Assembly: GCF_014218295.1 (NCBI RefSeq)
Contig: NZ_AP023287.1
Span: 1,922,001 to 1,986,000, forward strand
DNA: 64,000 nt
From: Mycolicibacterium litorale
GTDB lineage: Bacteria > Actinomycetota > Actinomycetes > Mycobacteriales > Mycobacteriaceae
Direction of reading: 5' to 3'
Positions within the stretch are counted from its first letter, which is position 1. Each line of letters starts with the position of its first letter. Made by a program: the position numbers and the translations under genes. The notes below the pieces were generated by a model. The model was not told where the DNA came from, ran no database searches, and worked only from the letters and a program-made list of their open reading frames with translations. Below, piece by piece: positions 1-9,703 of this stretch.

Positions 1-404
1 GCGGGGTGCTGGAGTACCCGGACGGCCGGGTCGAGGCCAGCACGGTCGGCGAGATCCGGGTGGCCGGTGTGCGCGGCCGCGAGGACGGGTTCTACGACTT
101 CGCGACCAAATACCTCGAAGACGTCGCCGAGCTCGACGTGCCCGCCAAAGTCGAGGACGACGTGGCCGACGAGATCCGCCGCCTCGCCATCCGGGCCTTC
201 CGGGCGATCGACTGCCAGGGGCTGGCGCGCGTCGACTTCTTCCTCACCGAGGACGGACCGGTCGTCAACGAGATCAACACCATGCCGGGTTTCACCACGA
301 TCTCGATGTATCCGCGGATGTGGGCGGCCAGCGGGGTCGACTATCCCACTCTGCTCGCGGCGATGGTCGACACGGCCGCGGCCCGCGGCACCGGTCTGCG
401 CTAA
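1..404 (+). CDS. ddl: D-alanine--D-alanine ligase, C-terminal part
   Basis: Makes the D-Ala-D-Ala dipeptide for peptidoglycan in the cytoplasm, using ATP. Only the last ~133 residues lie in the window; the reading frame is open at the left edge, so the true start is outside. The C-terminal ATP-grasp catalytic part is recognisable: [20 protein letters not shown] carries the acidic and Asn metal ligands (E and N of NEIN), followed by [12 protein letters not shown], typical of Ddl. The TAA stop overlaps the stop of the convergent DUF3515 gene. Matches the position of ddlA in M. tuberculosis. Confidence 0.93.
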   Translation, partial: GVLEYPDGRVEASTVGEIRVAGVRGREDGFYDFATKYLEDVAELDVPAKVEDDVADEIRRLAIRAFRAIDCQGLARVDFFLTEDGPVVNEINTMPGFTTISMYPRMWAASGVDYPTLLAAMVDTAAARGTGLR

Positions 405-988
405 CGCGGCGGACCCGGCGCGATCGGCCGGGCGGGCATCGTGTCGGTCAGGACCCGGGAGATCACCTGGATCGGGGTGGGGCCGGAATCCCGCGGCAGT
501 GTGAGCGCGACGTACACCGGACGGTCCACCGCGTACCAGGTGCTGCGGGTCTGCTCGGGTTCCTGCCTGCTGCCCGGGGCGGCCTCTTCGCCGACCCGGA
601 ACCACTGCACCGCGTCGACCATCTGGATCGGCACGCCCACCACGAAGTCGACCGGACGGTCCAGTCCGCAGCGCAGGATGATCGCCTCGGTGTCCGGGCC
701 GGCCTGCCACGCCGCGGTACCGACCGGTGTCGGCTCGGCCGTCGGCGCGCGCCGGAAATCGCCGAGCATCTCCGGCAGAGCGCCGAGCAGCGTCTGGCAC
801 TCCGGGCTGTCGGCGCGCGGTGCGGGCACCGCCGCGATCGCGACCGGTTGCTGTTCGGGGCGGCCCTGCCGGACCGCCGCGATACCGAGCACCACCACGA
901 GCGCAGCGACGGCCACCAGGATGGCCGCGATCATCAACGCACGCGGCGGGCCGTCGCGGGATGCTCGTTGCGGATCCTCGGAGGTCAC
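401..988 (-). CDS. DUF3515 membrane-anchored protein
   Basis: Conserved actinobacterial protein of unknown function, 195 aa from a GTG start. A short charged N-terminus is followed by one hydrophobic segment (about residues 17-40), so the rest is probably outside the membrane. Two Cys (in PECQT and LRCGL) could form a disulfide. It converges on ddl with overlapping stop codons and lies 10 nt downstream of the small Lrp-like gene on the same strand, suggesting a two-gene operon. The neighbour of ddl in M. tuberculosis (Rv2980) belongs to the same family. A cell-envelope role is a guess from the ddl neighbourhood. Confidence 0.8.
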   Translation of the reverse strand: MTSEDPQRASRDGPPRALMIAAILVAVAALVVVLGIAAVRQGRPEQQPVAIAAVPAPRADSPECQTLLGALPEMLGDFRRAPTAEPTPVGTAAWQAGPDTEAIILRCGLDRPVDFVVGVPIQMVDAVQWFRVGEEAAPGSRQEPEQTRSTWYAVDRPVYVALTLPRDSGPTPIQVISRVLTDTMPARPIAPGPPR

Positions 989-998
989 CCCACCAAGC

Positions 999-1241
999 CT
1001 ATGGGTGCGCCCCGTCGGCGATCGGGCAGGTCAGGGTCCGGGTGATCCCGTCGACCCCCTGCACGCTCGGGACGACGCCCGAACGCAGGTCGTCGAGGTT
1101 GTCGGCGCCCACCCGTACCACCACGTCGTAGGGGCCGGTGACGTACTCCGCCGAACGCACACCGGGTAGTTCGGCCAACCGGGCCGCCACGACCTGGGCG
1201 CGGCCGACCTCGGTCTGGATGAGCATGAAAGCCTCGACCAC
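999..1241 (-). CDS. Stand-alone Lrp/AsnC ligand-binding (RAM) domain protein
   Basis: 80-aa protein made only of the Lrp/AsnC effector-binding fold: FMLIQTEVGRAQVVAARL, then GVRSAEYVTGPYDVVVRV and a C-terminal TRTLTCPIADG segment. It has no helix-turn-helix, so it cannot bind DNA alone; such proteins may oligomerise, bind amino acids or modulate full-length Lrp proteins. I chose the GTG at 1241 because the domain starts immediately after it; the frame stays open far upstream but that stretch is antisense to thiL. It is followed closely by the DUF3515 gene and is divergent from thiL. Confidence 0.78.
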   Translation of the reverse strand: MVEAFMLIQTEVGRAQVVAARLAELPGVRSAEYVTGPYDVVVRVGADNLDDLRSGVVPSVQGVDGITRTLTCPIADGAHP

Positions 1242-1340
1242 CCGTGTTCGCCTCCGTCCCGCCCCATAGACTCCGGGGACCAAACGTACCGCAGGTGGAG
1301 CCGGTGCTGCGCGTCGTGACGGCGGCCGGGTGGAGGTGAC

Positions 1341-2297
1341 ATGGCGCCGTTCGACCCGGCCGAGAGCATGGCCGACGTCGGTGAATTCGCGGTGATCGAC
1401 GCCCTCGTGCGGGGCCGGCGGCAGCCGCCGTCGGTGGCACTGGGGCCCGGCGACGACGCCGCCGTCGTGGCGACCGCCGACGGCCGCACGGTGGTGTCGA
1501 CCGACATGCTGGTCGAGGACCGGCACTTCCGCCTCGACTGGTCGACACCGCACGACGTCGGACGCAAGGCCATCGCGCAGAACGCCGCCGACGTCGAGGC
1601 GATGGGTGCGGCGGCCGTGGCCTTCGTCGTCGCGTTCGGCGCGCCCGCGGACACCCCGGCCTCCGCAGCGCTGCGGCTGAGTGACGGGATGTGGGAGGAG
1701 GCGGCCGCGATGGGGGCGGGCATCGCGGGCGGCGACCTCGTCAGCGCCCCGCAGTGGGTGATCTCGGTGACCGTGCTGGGAGACCTCGGGGGCAGGGCGC
1801 CGGTGCGCAGGGACGGCGCCCGCCCGGGTGACATCGTGGCCGTCGCCGGCGAACTGGGCCGGTCCGCGGCCGGATTCGCCCTGTGGGACAGGGGGATCGA
1901 GACGTTCGACGAGCTGCGTCACCGTCACCTCGTACCGGTGCCGCCGTACGGGCAGGGGCGCGTCGCGGCCGACTCCGGAGCAACCTCCATGACCGACGTC
2001 TCCGACGGTCTGCTGGCCGACCTCGGTCACATCGCCGACGCGTCGGGATGCCGGATCGACCTCGGCCGTGCTGCCTTGGCGGCCGACCGCGCCGCGGTCG
2101 CCGACGCGGCGGCCGCCGCAGGCGTCGACCCGTGGGAATGCGTGCTCATTGGCGGTGAGGACCACGCGCTGGTCGCGACCTTCGCCGGTCCGCCGCCCGC
2201 CGGCTGGCGGGTGATCGGACGTGTGGCCGGCGGTCCGGCGCAGGTGCTGGTCGACGGCGACGTGTGGAGCGGAAAGCGGGGATGGCAGTCGTTCTGA
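1341..2297 (+). CDS. thiL: Thiamine-monophosphate kinase
   Basis: Phosphorylates thiamine monophosphate to the active cofactor thiamine diphosphate with ATP. 318 aa, the usual length. AIRS-like N-terminal motif GPGDDAAVV, then [11 protein letters not shown] (Mg/phosphate binding), [18 protein letters not shown] and the C-terminal [11 protein letters not shown] are all typical. The ATG at 1341 has a good ribosome binding site (GGAGGT) 4-5 nt upstream. ung follows after 28 nt on the same strand. Downstream genes in this window use thiamine diphosphate (the E1 enzyme at the right end), but no direct link is implied. Confidence 0.95.
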   Translation: MAPFDPAESMADVGEFAVIDALVRGRRQPPSVALGPGDDAAVVATADGRTVVSTDMLVEDRHFRLDWSTPHDVGRKAIAQNAADVEAMGAAAVAFVVAFGAPADTPASAALRLSDGMWEEAAAMGAGIAGGDLVSAPQWVISVTVLGDLGGRAPVRRDGARPGDIVAVAGELGRSAAGFALWDRGIETFDELRHRHLVPVPPYGQGRVAADSGATSMTDVSDGLLADLGHIADASGCRIDLGRAALAADRAAVADAAAAAGVDPWECVLIGGEDHALVATFAGPPPAGWRVIGRVAGGPAQVLVDGDVWSGKRGWQSF

Positions 2298-2311
2298 CGA
2301 ACGCCGCACGC

Positions 2312-2317
2312 TAGGTT
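2312..2317 (+). promoter_or_regulatory. Leaderless -10 element of ung
   Basis: TAGGTT lies 8 nt before the ung GTG start and there is no Shine-Dalgarno sequence, the arrangement of leaderless mycobacterial genes. Confidence 0.5.
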
Positions 2318-2325
2318 GGCTTTTC

Positions 2326-3009
2326 GTGACTGCACGCGCACTCTCCGAACTCGTCGACCAGGGCTGGGCGCAGGCGCTCGAGCCGGTGCGGGAGCAGGTG
2401 GCGAAGATGGGGGAGTTCCTGCGCGCCGAACTCGCCGCCGGGCACCGTTATCTGCCCGCGGGTCCCAATGTGCTGCGGGCGTTCTCGTATCCGTTCGACC
2501 AGGTCCGGGTTCTCATCGTGGGGCAGGATCCGTATCCGACGCCCGGGCACGCCGTCGGCCTGAGCTTCTCGGTGGCCCCCGAGGTGCGCCCGCTTCCGCG
2601 CAGCCTGTCCAACATCTTCACCGAGTACACCGCCGATCTCGGCTACCCCCAACCCAGTACCGGCGATCTCACCCCGTGGGCGCAGCGCGGTGTGCTGCTG
2701 CTCAACCGGGTGCTCACCGTGCGGCCGGGAACTCCGGCCTCGCACCGTGGCAAGGGCTGGGAGGCGGTGACCGAATGCGCGATCCGCGCGCTGGTCGCCA
2801 GGAATCAGCCGATGGTGGCCGTCCTGTGGGGACGTGACGCGGCGACGCTCAAGCCCATGTTGTCGGGCAGTGCGTGCGTGGCGATCGAGTCACCGCATCC
2901 GTCGCCGCTGTCTGCCTCCCGCGGCTTCTTCGGCTCCCGGCCGTTCAGCCGCGCCAACGAGCTGCTGGTGCAAAGCGGTGCCGAACCGATCGACTGGCGG
3001 CTGCCGTAG
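2326..3009 (+). CDS. ung: Uracil-DNA glycosylase (family 1)
   Basis: Removes uracil from DNA, starting base-excision repair of deaminated cytosine; important in a high-GC genome. 227 aa from the GTG at 2326, which gives the expected N-terminus; the frame extends upstream only inside thiL. Motif [18 protein letters not shown] contains the catalytic Asp (about residue 68) and motif [19 protein letters not shown] contains the catalytic His and Leu-intercalation region. The gene order thiL-ung matches M. tuberculosis. Confidence 0.97.
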   Translation: MTARALSELVDQGWAQALEPVREQVAKMGEFLRAELAAGHRYLPAGPNVLRAFSYPFDQVRVLIVGQDPYPTPGHAVGLSFSVAPEVRPLPRSLSNIFTEYTADLGYPQPSTGDLTPWAQRGVLLLNRVLTVRPGTPASHRGKGWEAVTECAIRALVARNQPMVAVLWGRDAATLKPMLSGSACVAIESPHPSPLSASRGFFGSRPFSRANELLVQSGAEPIDWRLP

Positions 3010-3015
3010 CGCCCG

Positions 3016-3384
3016 TCAGGGCAATCCGGGAATGGGCGGCGGTGCCGGGATGTCCGGCGGTGACGGGATCGCCGGAGGCGACGGGATTGCCGGCGGTGAG
3101 GGGATCTCCACGGTGCCGTCACCGTCCGGCGCCGTCGGCGCGGGCGCCGAGGTTTCAGGCGCCGACGTCCCGGGTGCCGGTGACTCGGCCGGGGACGTGA
3201 TGGTCACCGAGGTCGTCTCTGTGGTGGTCGAGTCCGTGGTGGTCGTCTCTGTGGTGGTCGAGTCCGTGGTGGACGTGTCGCCGCCGTCGGCGGAGTCGCC
3301 ACCGCACGCGGAGACCGAGGTACCGACGGCAACGGCCGCAGCGGCGACGAACAGGACCGATCTACTCTTCCCGAACGGAGACAT
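3016..3384 (-). CDS. Small Thr/Ser/Pro-rich putative lipoprotein
   Basis: 122-aa protein with a basic N-terminus, a hydrophobic stretch and a lipobox-like VSAC (Cys about residue 27), so probably a secreted lipoprotein. The mature part is low complexity: a Thr/Ser/Glu block made by an exact 30-bp tandem duplication, then repeats of IPSPPA/DIPAPP ending in PGLP. No enzymatic domain is visible. Such regions usually act as flexible, possibly glycosylated, wall-spanning linkers. It lies between the convergent ung and the same-strand rpmB. I do not recognise a named family. Confidence 0.65.
   Translation of the reverse strand: MSPFGKSRSVLFVAAAAVAVGTSVSACGGDSADGGDTSTTDSTTTETTTTDSTTTETTSVTITSPAESPAPGTSAPETSAPAPTAPDGDGTVEIPSPPAIPSPPAIPSPPDIPAPPPIPGLP
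3211..3270. repeat. Exact 30-bp tandem duplication inside the lipoprotein gene
   Basis: Positions 3211-3240 and 3241-3270 are identical. Each unit encodes ten residues of the Thr/Ser/Glu block. In frame (30 bp), so copy number could vary without destroying the gene. Confidence 0.9.
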
Positions 3385-3428
3385 GTCGTCGGGCTACCCG
3401 GACGACGCCGGGCTCAACCGGGAACCGG

Positions 3429-3623
3429 TCAGCCGCGCGAGACCTTGCCGGCCTTCAGGCAGGAGGTGCAGACGTTCACGCGCTTCTTGTTGCCGCCCGG
3501 ATGGGTGACGGCGCGCACGGGCTGGATGTTCGGATTCCACCGACGGCTGGTCCGGCGATGGGAGTGCGACACCGACTTGCCGAAGCCGGGGCCCTTTCCG
3601 CAGACATCGCACACGGCAGCCAT
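3429..3623 (-). CDS. rpmB: 50S ribosomal protein L28, zinc-binding (C+) form
   Basis: 64-aa ribosomal protein. It begins [20 protein letters not shown] and ends [15 protein letters not shown]; the two CxxC pairs (CDVC and CTSC) form the zinc ribbon of the C+ paralogue. Mycobacteria usually have a second, Cys-less L28 used under zinc starvation, which is not in this window. The ATG at 3623 is well placed. It is divergent from the FakA-like gene, as in other mycobacteria. Confidence 0.95.
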   Translation of the reverse strand: MAAVCDVCGKGPGFGKSVSHSHRRTSRRWNPNIQPVRAVTHPGGNKKRVNVCTSCLKAGKVSRG

Positions 3624-3832
3624 ATCTAGAACTCCTTGAATCAGTACGTGGGGTCCGGGTCGCTGGGCCGCGGCGAGCGCGGAATGACCCGACAACCTGA
3701 TCAGGATACCGGCGGTGCGGGTGATCGCCAAAACCGCCCGGAACGGCCATCCCCAGACCGCGTCGAGGGCGGGGCCGCGTCGGAGGGGGTCGATAGGCTG
3801 GCGCGCACGACCGGGTACGGACAGGAGGTGTG

Positions 3833-5455
3833 ATGGCGGCTGGGCGACTCGACGCGGCGGTGCTGCGCGGCTGGGCGCACGCGGCGGTCGAGGACCTGAT
3901 GTCGCACACCGACGAGATCAACGGGCTCAACGTGTTCCCGGTACCCGATGCCGACACCGGCACCAACATGCTGTTCACCATGCGTTCGGCCTGGTCGCAG
4001 GCCCAGGACTGCGCCGGTGACGTGGTCGCGGTGTCGGCGGCGCTCGCGGCCGGCGCGCTGCACGGCGCCCGTGGCAACTCCGGGGTCATCCTGTCCCAGA
4101 TCCTGCGCGGCTTCGCCGAGACCGCCGCGGCGGCCGCCGACCGGCACGGCTCGCTCGCCGAGGTGGACGGCGACCTGTTCGCCGCCGCCCTGCGGCACGG
4201 CGTCGCCCTGGTGCACGCCGCACTCGACACCAAACCGGGCACGATCGTGTCGGTGCTCGCGGCCGCCGCCGAGGCCGCCGAACATGCCGCGCCCGGCGCG
4301 GCCGCCCTGCCCGAGGTCGTCGCCGCCGCCGCGGACGCCGCCGCGGTCGCCCTCGACCGCACACCCGAGCAACTGGCCGTGCTGGCCGACGCCGGAGTCG
4401 TCGACGCGGGCGGACGGGGTCTGCTCGTCCTGCTCGACGCGCTCACCCGCGCCCTCACCGGCCGGGCGCCCCGGCGCGAGGCCTATCGGCCCGCCGCGCG
4501 GGCCGCCCAGCCGGCCACCGATGGCGCACCTGAGTTCGAGGTCATGTACCTGCTCGGCGGATGCGGTTCCGACGGGGTGGAGCGGCTGCGCCAACGGCTC
4601 GAACAGCTCGGGGACTCCATCGTGATCGCGGCGGCGGGCGGCTCCGGGGTGCCGGGACAGTATTCGGTGCACGTCCACTCCGACGACGCGGGCGCCGCCG
4701 TGGAGGCCGGTCTGGCCGTCGGCGTCCCGAGCCGCATCCAGATCACGGCGCTGAGCGGGGCCGGCGGCGGCCGTCCCCAGGGCAGCTGGAGCCGGGAGCG
4801 TGCCGTGCTCGCCGTCGTGGACGGATCCGGTGCGGCGGAGTTGTTCGCCGGTGAGGGTGCGCACGTGCTGCGGCCGGAACCGGAGGCACCGCTCAGCGCC
4901 CAGCAGCTGCTGCGCGCCCTGGTCGACACCGGCGCCGGTCAGGTGATGGTCCTGCCGAACGGCTACGTCGCCGCCGAAGAACTGGTCGCCGGATGCACCG
5001 CGGCGATCGGCTGGGGGATCGACGTGGTGCCGGTGCCCGCCGGGTCGATGGTGCAGGGCCTCGCGGCCCTGGCCGTGCACGATCCCTCCCGTCAGGCCGT
5101 CGACGACGGCTACACCATGGCCCGCGCCGCGGCGTCGGCGCGGCACGGCGCCGTGCGGGTCGCCACCGAGGAGGCGCTCACGTGGGCCGGTGCCTGCGCG
5201 CCCGGTGACGGCCTCGGCATCTCCGGCGACGAGGTCCTCATCGTCGGGCCCGACGTGACCGCCGCGGCGGCCGGGCTCATCGACCTGCTACTCCTCTCGG
5301 GCGGCGAACTGGTCACCGTGCTCACCGGCGACGGCGTCGACGCCGCGGTCGGCGAGGCGCTGCGCGACCACGTGCACAACCGCCACCTCGGCGCCGAACT
5401 GGTCACATACCACACCGGCCACCGCGGCGACGCGCTACTGATCGGAGTCGAGTGA
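3833..5455 (+). CDS. DAK2/DhaL-domain fatty-acid-kinase-like protein
   Basis: 540-aa protein of the YloV/FakA family. The N-terminal DhaL kinase domain carries [14 protein letters not shown] (about residues 33-46), the nucleotide-Mg site, and a second [16 protein letters not shown] motif; the C-terminal part matches the FakA tail. FakA phosphorylates fatty acids bound to a DegV/FakB protein; no FakB is seen here, so the substrate is uncertain. An AGGAGG lies 4 nt before the ATG at 3833 (an overlapping GTG at 3830 is possible). It ends 1 nt before recG, suggesting coupling. In M. tuberculosis the equivalent is split as Rv2975c/Rv2974c; here it is intact. Confidence 0.85.
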   Translation: MAAGRLDAAVLRGWAHAAVEDLMSHTDEINGLNVFPVPDADTGTNMLFTMRSAWSQAQDCAGDVVAVSAALAAGALHGARGNSGVILSQILRGFAETAAAAADRHGSLAEVDGDLFAAALRHGVALVHAALDTKPGTIVSVLAAAAEAAEHAAPGAAALPEVVAAAADAAAVALDRTPEQLAVLADAGVVDAGGRGLLVLLDALTRALTGRAPRREAYRPAARAAQPATDGAPEFEVMYLLGGCGSDGVERLRQRLEQLGDSIVIAAAGGSGVPGQYSVHVHSDDAGAAVEAGLAVGVPSRIQITALSGAGGGRPQGSWSRERAVLAVVDGSGAAELFAGEGAHVLRPEPEAPLSAQQLLRALVDTGAGQVMVLPNGYVAAEELVAGCTAAIGWGIDVVPVPAGSMVQGLAALAVHDPSRQAVDDGYTMARAAASARHGAVRVATEEALTWAGACAPGDGLGISGDEVLIVGPDVTAAAAGLIDLLLLSGGELVTVLTGDGVDAAVGEALRDHVHNRHLGAELVTYHTGHRGDALLIGVE

Positions 5456-5456
5456 C

Positions 5457-7682
5457 ATGGCGACCCTGACCGATCGACTCGACTTCGTCATCGGCGGCAA
5501 GTCCGCTGCGGCGCTGGAGGAGAACTTCGGTATCCGGACGGTCAACGATCTGCTGCGCCACTATCCGCGCAAGTACAGCGACGGGATGAGCGTGCGGGGG
5601 GAGGGGGAGAGCCTCGACCTGGAGGAGGGTGAGCACGTCACCTTCGTCGACGTCATCACCGACGCCAAGCCGGGGCAGATGAAACCGGTGCCCGGTAAGC
5701 GGTCCCGGAAGTACCTGCGCGTCACGCTGGGCAGGCGCAAGCCCGTGGTCACCGCGACGTTCTTCAACGCCGACTGGATGATCGAGAGCCTGCCCGTCGG
5801 TACCCGGCTCATGCTCTCCGGTGAGGTCAAGTACTTCCGCAACACCCTGCAGCTGACACATCCGGCGTTCCTCGTGCTCGAATCCTCGGCGACCAAGAAG
5901 ATCGGCACCAAGTCGCTCAAGACCATCGCAGCGTCGTCGGGTGCCACGGGTGATGAGCTGCTCGCCGCGTTCGAGCGGGAGTTCTTCCCGATCTACCCCG
6001 CCAGCGCCAAGGTGCAGAGCTGGGACATCTACGCGTGCGTGCGCCAGGTGCTCGACGTGCTCGACCCGGTCCCCGAGACGTTGCCGGAGTCCTTTCTGCG
6101 CGAACACTGTCTGATCTCCCAGGACGCCGCGTTGCGTGCCATCCACCTCGCGGAGAACGACGCCGAGCGCGAGCGGGCACGGGAGCGGTTGACCTTCGAC
6201 GAGGCGGTCGGGCTGCAGTGGGGGCTGGTGTCGCGGCGATACGGCGAACTCACCGAGGCGGGGCCGCCCGCACCGCTGCGCGACGACGGCCTGGTGGCCG
6301 GGATGCGGGAGCGGTTGCCCTTCGAGCTGACCAACGGCCAGCGCGAGGTGCTCGCCGTGCTGTCGACCGAACTGGCAGGCACCCGGCCGATGAACCGCAT
6401 GCTGCAGGGCGAGGTGGGCTCGGGCAAGACCGTCATCTCGGTGCTGGCGATGCTGCAGATGGTCGACGCCGGCTACCAGTGCGCGATGCTGGCACCCACC
6501 GAAGTCCTTGCCGCCCAACATGAACGGTCGATGCGGCAGATACTGGGCCCGCTGGCGATGGCCGGTGAGTTGGGCGGCGCCGAGTCCGCGACCCGCATCG
6601 CGCTGTTGACCGGGTCGATGACCCCCCAGCAGAAGCGGCAGGTGCGCAACGAGGTCGCCACCGGGCAGGCCGGGATCGTCATCGGCACGCACGCGCTGCT
6701 GCAGGACGCCGTGGAATTCGACAACCTCGGCATGGTGGTGGTCGACGAACAGCACCGGTTCGGTGTGGAGCAGCGAGACCGGTTGCGGGCCAAGGCCCGT
6801 GGCGGCGTCACGCCGCACCTGCTGGTGATGACCGCGACGCCGATACCCCGCACCGTCGCGTTGACCATCTACGGCGATCTGGAGACGTCCACGCTGCGTG
6901 AGTTGCCGCGCGGTCGCCAACCCATCACCAGCAACACGATCTTCGTCACCGAGCACCCGACGTGGCTGGACCGGGCCTGGGCGCGCATCGTCGAGGAAGT
7001 CCGCGCCGGCAGGCAGGCCTACGTCGTGGCCTCGCGCATCGACGAGAACGACAAACCCCAGGGCAACGAGCAGGGCCCCCCGCCGGTGACCGTCCTCGCC
7101 CTTTACGACAGGTTGCGCGCCGGCCCGCTGGCCGGTCTGCGTGTCGGGCTGATGCACGGCCGGCTGTCCGGGGACGAGAAGGACGCGGTGATGTCGGCGT
7201 TCCGCGCCGGAGAGATCGACGTGCTGGTGTGCACGACGGTCATCGAGGTCGGCGTCGACGTGCCCAACGCCACGGTCATGGTGGTGATGGACGCCGACCG
7301 GTTCGGGATCAGCCAGCTCCACCAGCTGCGCGGCCGCATCGGGCGTGGCAGCCATCCCAGTCTGTGCCTGCTCGCCACCCGGTTGCCGGAGGGGTCGAAG
7401 GCCGGGGCGCGGCTGAAGGCCGTCGCGGGCACGCTGGACGGTTTCGCGCTGGCCGACCTCGACCTGCGGGAACGCCGCGAGGGCGACGTGCTGGGACTGC
7501 ACCAGTCGGGCACCATGAACTCGCTGCGCTTCCTGTCGCTGTCCGAACACCTCGAGGTGATCCTCGCGGCCCGCGAACTCTGTGAGGGGCTCTACGAGAA
7601 GGACCCCAGCAATCCCGGAATGGCCTTGCTGGCAGCCCAGTTCGTCGAGACCGACCGCGTCGAGTATCTGGAGAAGGCGTGA
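5457..7682 (+). CDS. recG: ATP-dependent DNA helicase RecG
   Basis: Remodels stalled replication forks and branched recombination intermediates. 741 aa. N-terminal wedge/OB domain, then the helicase core: Walker A GEVGSGKT, Walker B as DEQHRFGVEQRDRL, TAT motif VMTATPIPRT, and C-terminal motifs VCTTVIEVGVDVPNATVMV and QLRGRIGRG. Start ATG 1 nt after the upstream stop. The downstream HNH nuclease gene overlaps its stop by 4 nt, so three genes form a tight operon. Confidence 0.97.
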   Translation: MATLTDRLDFVIGGKSAAALEENFGIRTVNDLLRHYPRKYSDGMSVRGEGESLDLEEGEHVTFVDVITDAKPGQMKPVPGKRSRKYLRVTLGRRKPVVTATFFNADWMIESLPVGTRLMLSGEVKYFRNTLQLTHPAFLVLESSATKKIGTKSLKTIAASSGATGDELLAAFEREFFPIYPASAKVQSWDIYACVRQVLDVLDPVPETLPESFLREHCLISQDAALRAIHLAENDAERERARERLTFDEAVGLQWGLVSRRYGELTEAGPPAPLRDDGLVAGMRERLPFELTNGQREVLAVLSTELAGTRPMNRMLQGEVGSGKTVISVLAMLQMVDAGYQCAMLAPTEVLAAQHERSMRQILGPLAMAGELGGAESATRIALLTGSMTPQQKRQVRNEVATGQAGIVIGTHALLQDAVEFDNLGMVVVDEQHRFGVEQRDRLRAKARGGVTPHLLVMTATPIPRTVALTIYGDLETSTLRELPRGRQPITSNTIFVTEHPTWLDRAWARIVEEVRAGRQAYVVASRIDENDKPQGNEQGPPPVTVLALYDRLRAGPLAGLRVGLMHGRLSGDEKDAVMSAFRAGEIDVLVCTTVIEVGVDVPNATVMVVMDADRFGISQLHQLRGRIGRGSHPSLCLLATRLPEGSKAGARLKAVAGTLDGFALADLDLRERREGDVLGLHQSGTMNSLRFLSLSEHLEVILAARELCEGLYEKDPSNPGMALLAAQFVETDRVEYLEKA

Positions 7683-8386
7683 CCCGCGGGCGCACCGGGT
7701 GGCTGGTGGCCATGGTGACCGTCGCGGTGCTGGTCGCGATCGGCGCCGTGACGTCCGCCCGGGAGGCCGACCATTTCGTCGCCGGGGCCGACATCCCCAC
7801 CGTCGCACCGGGAGCCGACATCCTCGCCGGGGTGCCCGAAGTCCCGCGCCGTGTCCGGGGGCACGACTACCGCAGGGACGCGTTCGGAGAGGCATGGACC
7901 GACGACACCGAGGCGCCCGGCGGCCGCAACGGATGCGACACCCGCAACGACATCCTCGACCGCGATCTGGTGGACAAGACGTACGTGTCGATCAGCCGCT
8001 GTCCCACCGCCGTGGCGACGGGCCGGCTGTTCGACCCCTACACCAACGCGACCGTGGCGTTCCAGCGCGGCGCCCAGGTGGGCGCGTCGGTGCAGATCGA
8101 CCACATCGTGCCGTTGGCGTACGCCTGGGACCAGGGCGCCCGCACCTGGCCCGAGGAGATGCGGGTCCGCTTCGCCAACGATCCCGCCAACCTCCTGGCG
8201 GTCGACGGTCCGACGAACCAGGACAAGGGTGACGATCCGCCTGCGGAATGGATGCCGCCGAACCGCGCCTTCTGGTGCCAGTACGCGGTGGCGTTCGCGG
8301 CGGTACTGCGCGGCTACGGGTTGCCGGTGGACGCACCGTCGGCGGTCGTCCTGCGAGAGGCGGCCGACACCTGCCCGAACGGCTGA
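7679..8386 (+). CDS. Secreted/membrane-anchored HNH (DUF1524-like) nuclease
   Basis: 235 aa, GTG start overlapping the recG stop. The N-terminus (TGWLVAMVTVAVLVAIGAV) is a signal or anchor segment, so the enzyme faces outward. The nuclease part has QIDHIVPLAYAWDQGA (the DH of the beta-beta-alpha-metal fold), FANDPANLLAVDGPTNQDKG and a downstream PPAEWMPPN, the pattern of GmrSD C-terminal-like HNH proteins widespread in actinobacteria. The M. tuberculosis gene next to recG (Rv2972c) belongs to this group. Role probably DNA degradation outside the membrane; the recG coupling is unexplained. Confidence 0.8.
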   Translation: MTRGRTGWLVAMVTVAVLVAIGAVTSAREADHFVAGADIPTVAPGADILAGVPEVPRRVRGHDYRRDAFGEAWTDDTEAPGGRNGCDTRNDILDRDLVDKTYVSISRCPTAVATGRLFDPYTNATVAFQRGAQVGASVQIDHIVPLAYAWDQGARTWPEEMRVRFANDPANLLAVDGPTNQDKGDDPPAEWMPPNRAFWCQYAVAFAAVLRGYGLPVDAPSAVVLREAADTCPNG

Positions 8387-8389
8387 CCG

Positions 8390-9574
8390 TCACACGGCCG
8401 CGGGCATGCTGTCCCAGCCGCGCACCGTCGACATGCGTGACCGCCGTGCGGCCGCCATGTCGATCTCCCATTCCGGCCAGCGTTTGAGGACCTCCTCGAG
8501 GGCGACCCGGCCCTCCAGCCGGGCCAGCGGGGCGCCGACACAGAAGTGCGCGCCGCGGCCGAACGTCACATGCCCGCCCGGCTTTCGGTGGATGTCGAAC
8601 CGGTCCGGGTCGGCGAAGCGGCGTTCGTCGCGGTTGGCCGAGGCGAGCATCACCAGCAGGGCGCTCCCCGCGGGCACGGTCCGGTCCTGGAAGGCGACGT
8701 CGTCGGCGGCGACGAAGCGGGCCACATGCGGACCCGGCGGTTCGTAGCGCAGCAGCTCCTCGATCGCCGAGGGGATCAGGGTGCGATCCTCGGCGAGTTC
8801 CTTGCGCTGATCGGGATGTTCGGCCAGCACCTTACCCATCCAGCCGAACAGGCGGCCGGTCGTCTCCACGCCCGCACCGGCCACCACCGCGAGGAACACG
8901 ACGAGCTCCTGTTTGGTGAGCCCGCGCACCGCCCCGGTCTCGTCCTCGAACTCCACCCCGAGCAACTCGGTGATCAAATCGTCCGACGGGTTCTTCTCCC
9001 GCCATTCGACGTACTCACCGAACATCTCGCCGGTGAAGTAGCGGTTCTTGTCGATCGCCATCGGTTGTCCGGGTTCGTTGCGGAGCACTTCGTTGGCGTG
9101 TGCGCGCACCGCGGGCTGTTCGGCGTCGGGGATTCCGGCGAGCATGCCGATCGTGCGCATGGGCAGTTCGGCGCCGAGATCGCCGACGAAGTCGAAGCGG
9201 TCGCCGCCGACCAGCGGATCGAGGCACGCCGCGCAGAACGCGCGGATCTTGTCCTCGACGGCCCGCATCTTCTTCGGGGTGAAGGCGCGCGACACGATCG
9301 CCCGGTGGATGGTGTGCAGCGGCGGATCCTCGTTGATGAAGATTCCCGGAGGCATCACCGGATCGGTCATGACGACTTCGAGGATGTCGCCCTTGGCCGA
9401 GCTGAGCCGCGCGGTGTCCTTCAGCGCGGCCTCGACGTCGGCGTAGCGGCTCAGCCCCCAGAAGCCGTGCCGCTCGTTGTAGTACACCGGACATTCGTCG
9501 CGCAGTCGCCGGTAGGTCGGGTAGGGATCGCGGTCGATGTCGACATCCCAAGGGTCGTAATACAACTCGCTCAT
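8390..9574 (-). CDS. Cytochrome P450
   Basis: 394-aa soluble bacterial P450. Heme-binding loop FGRGAHFCVG with the thiolate Cys345; I-helix AGAGVETT (about 232-239) with the acid/Thr for oxygen activation; K-helix ExxR as EELLR (273-276); PERF-like region ADPDRFDIHR. Needs an electron-transfer partner; no ferredoxin gene lies next to it. Start ATG has GAGGAG upstream. It ends 3 nt from the convergent HNH gene. Substrate unknown; the similarity is to the P450 group that hydroxylates sterols, terpenoids and similar compounds in actinobacteria. M. tuberculosis has none here. Confidence 0.93.
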   Translation of the reverse strand: MSELYYDPWDVDIDRDPYPTYRRLRDECPVYYNERHGFWGLSRYADVEAALKDTARLSSAKGDILEVVMTDPVMPPGIFINEDPPLHTIHRAIVSRAFTPKKMRAVEDKIRAFCAACLDPLVGGDRFDFVGDLGAELPMRTIGMLAGIPDAEQPAVRAHANEVLRNEPGQPMAIDKNRYFTGEMFGEYVEWREKNPSDDLITELLGVEFEDETGAVRGLTKQELVVFLAVVAGAGVETTGRLFGWMGKVLAEHPDQRKELAEDRTLIPSAIEELLRYEPPGPHVARFVAADDVAFQDRTVPAGSALLVMLASANRDERRFADPDRFDIHRKPGGHVTFGRGAHFCVGAPLARLEGRVALEEVLKRWPEWEIDMAAARRSRMSTVRGWDSMPAAV

Positions 9575-9654
9575 CGTCGGCTCCTCGGCCAGCGGTCGGG
9601 CGCGCTCGTCACGCGACTGCTATACGACCGTACAGGAGCGCTGTCGGGGGCACA

Positions 9655-9686
9655 ACGAAAACGGCCGGCGCACTGGCGCCGGCCGT
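9655..9686 (-). terminator. Rho-independent terminator after the aldo/keto reductase operon
   Basis: A perfect 11-bp stem ACGGCCGGCGC (9661-9671) and its complement (9676-9686) with a 4-nt loop. Read on the minus strand it is followed by TTTTCGTT, giving a hairpin plus U-rich tail 18 nt downstream of the stop at 9704. Confidence 0.8.
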
Positions 9687-9703
9687 TCACGTGAGAGGTG
9701 ACC

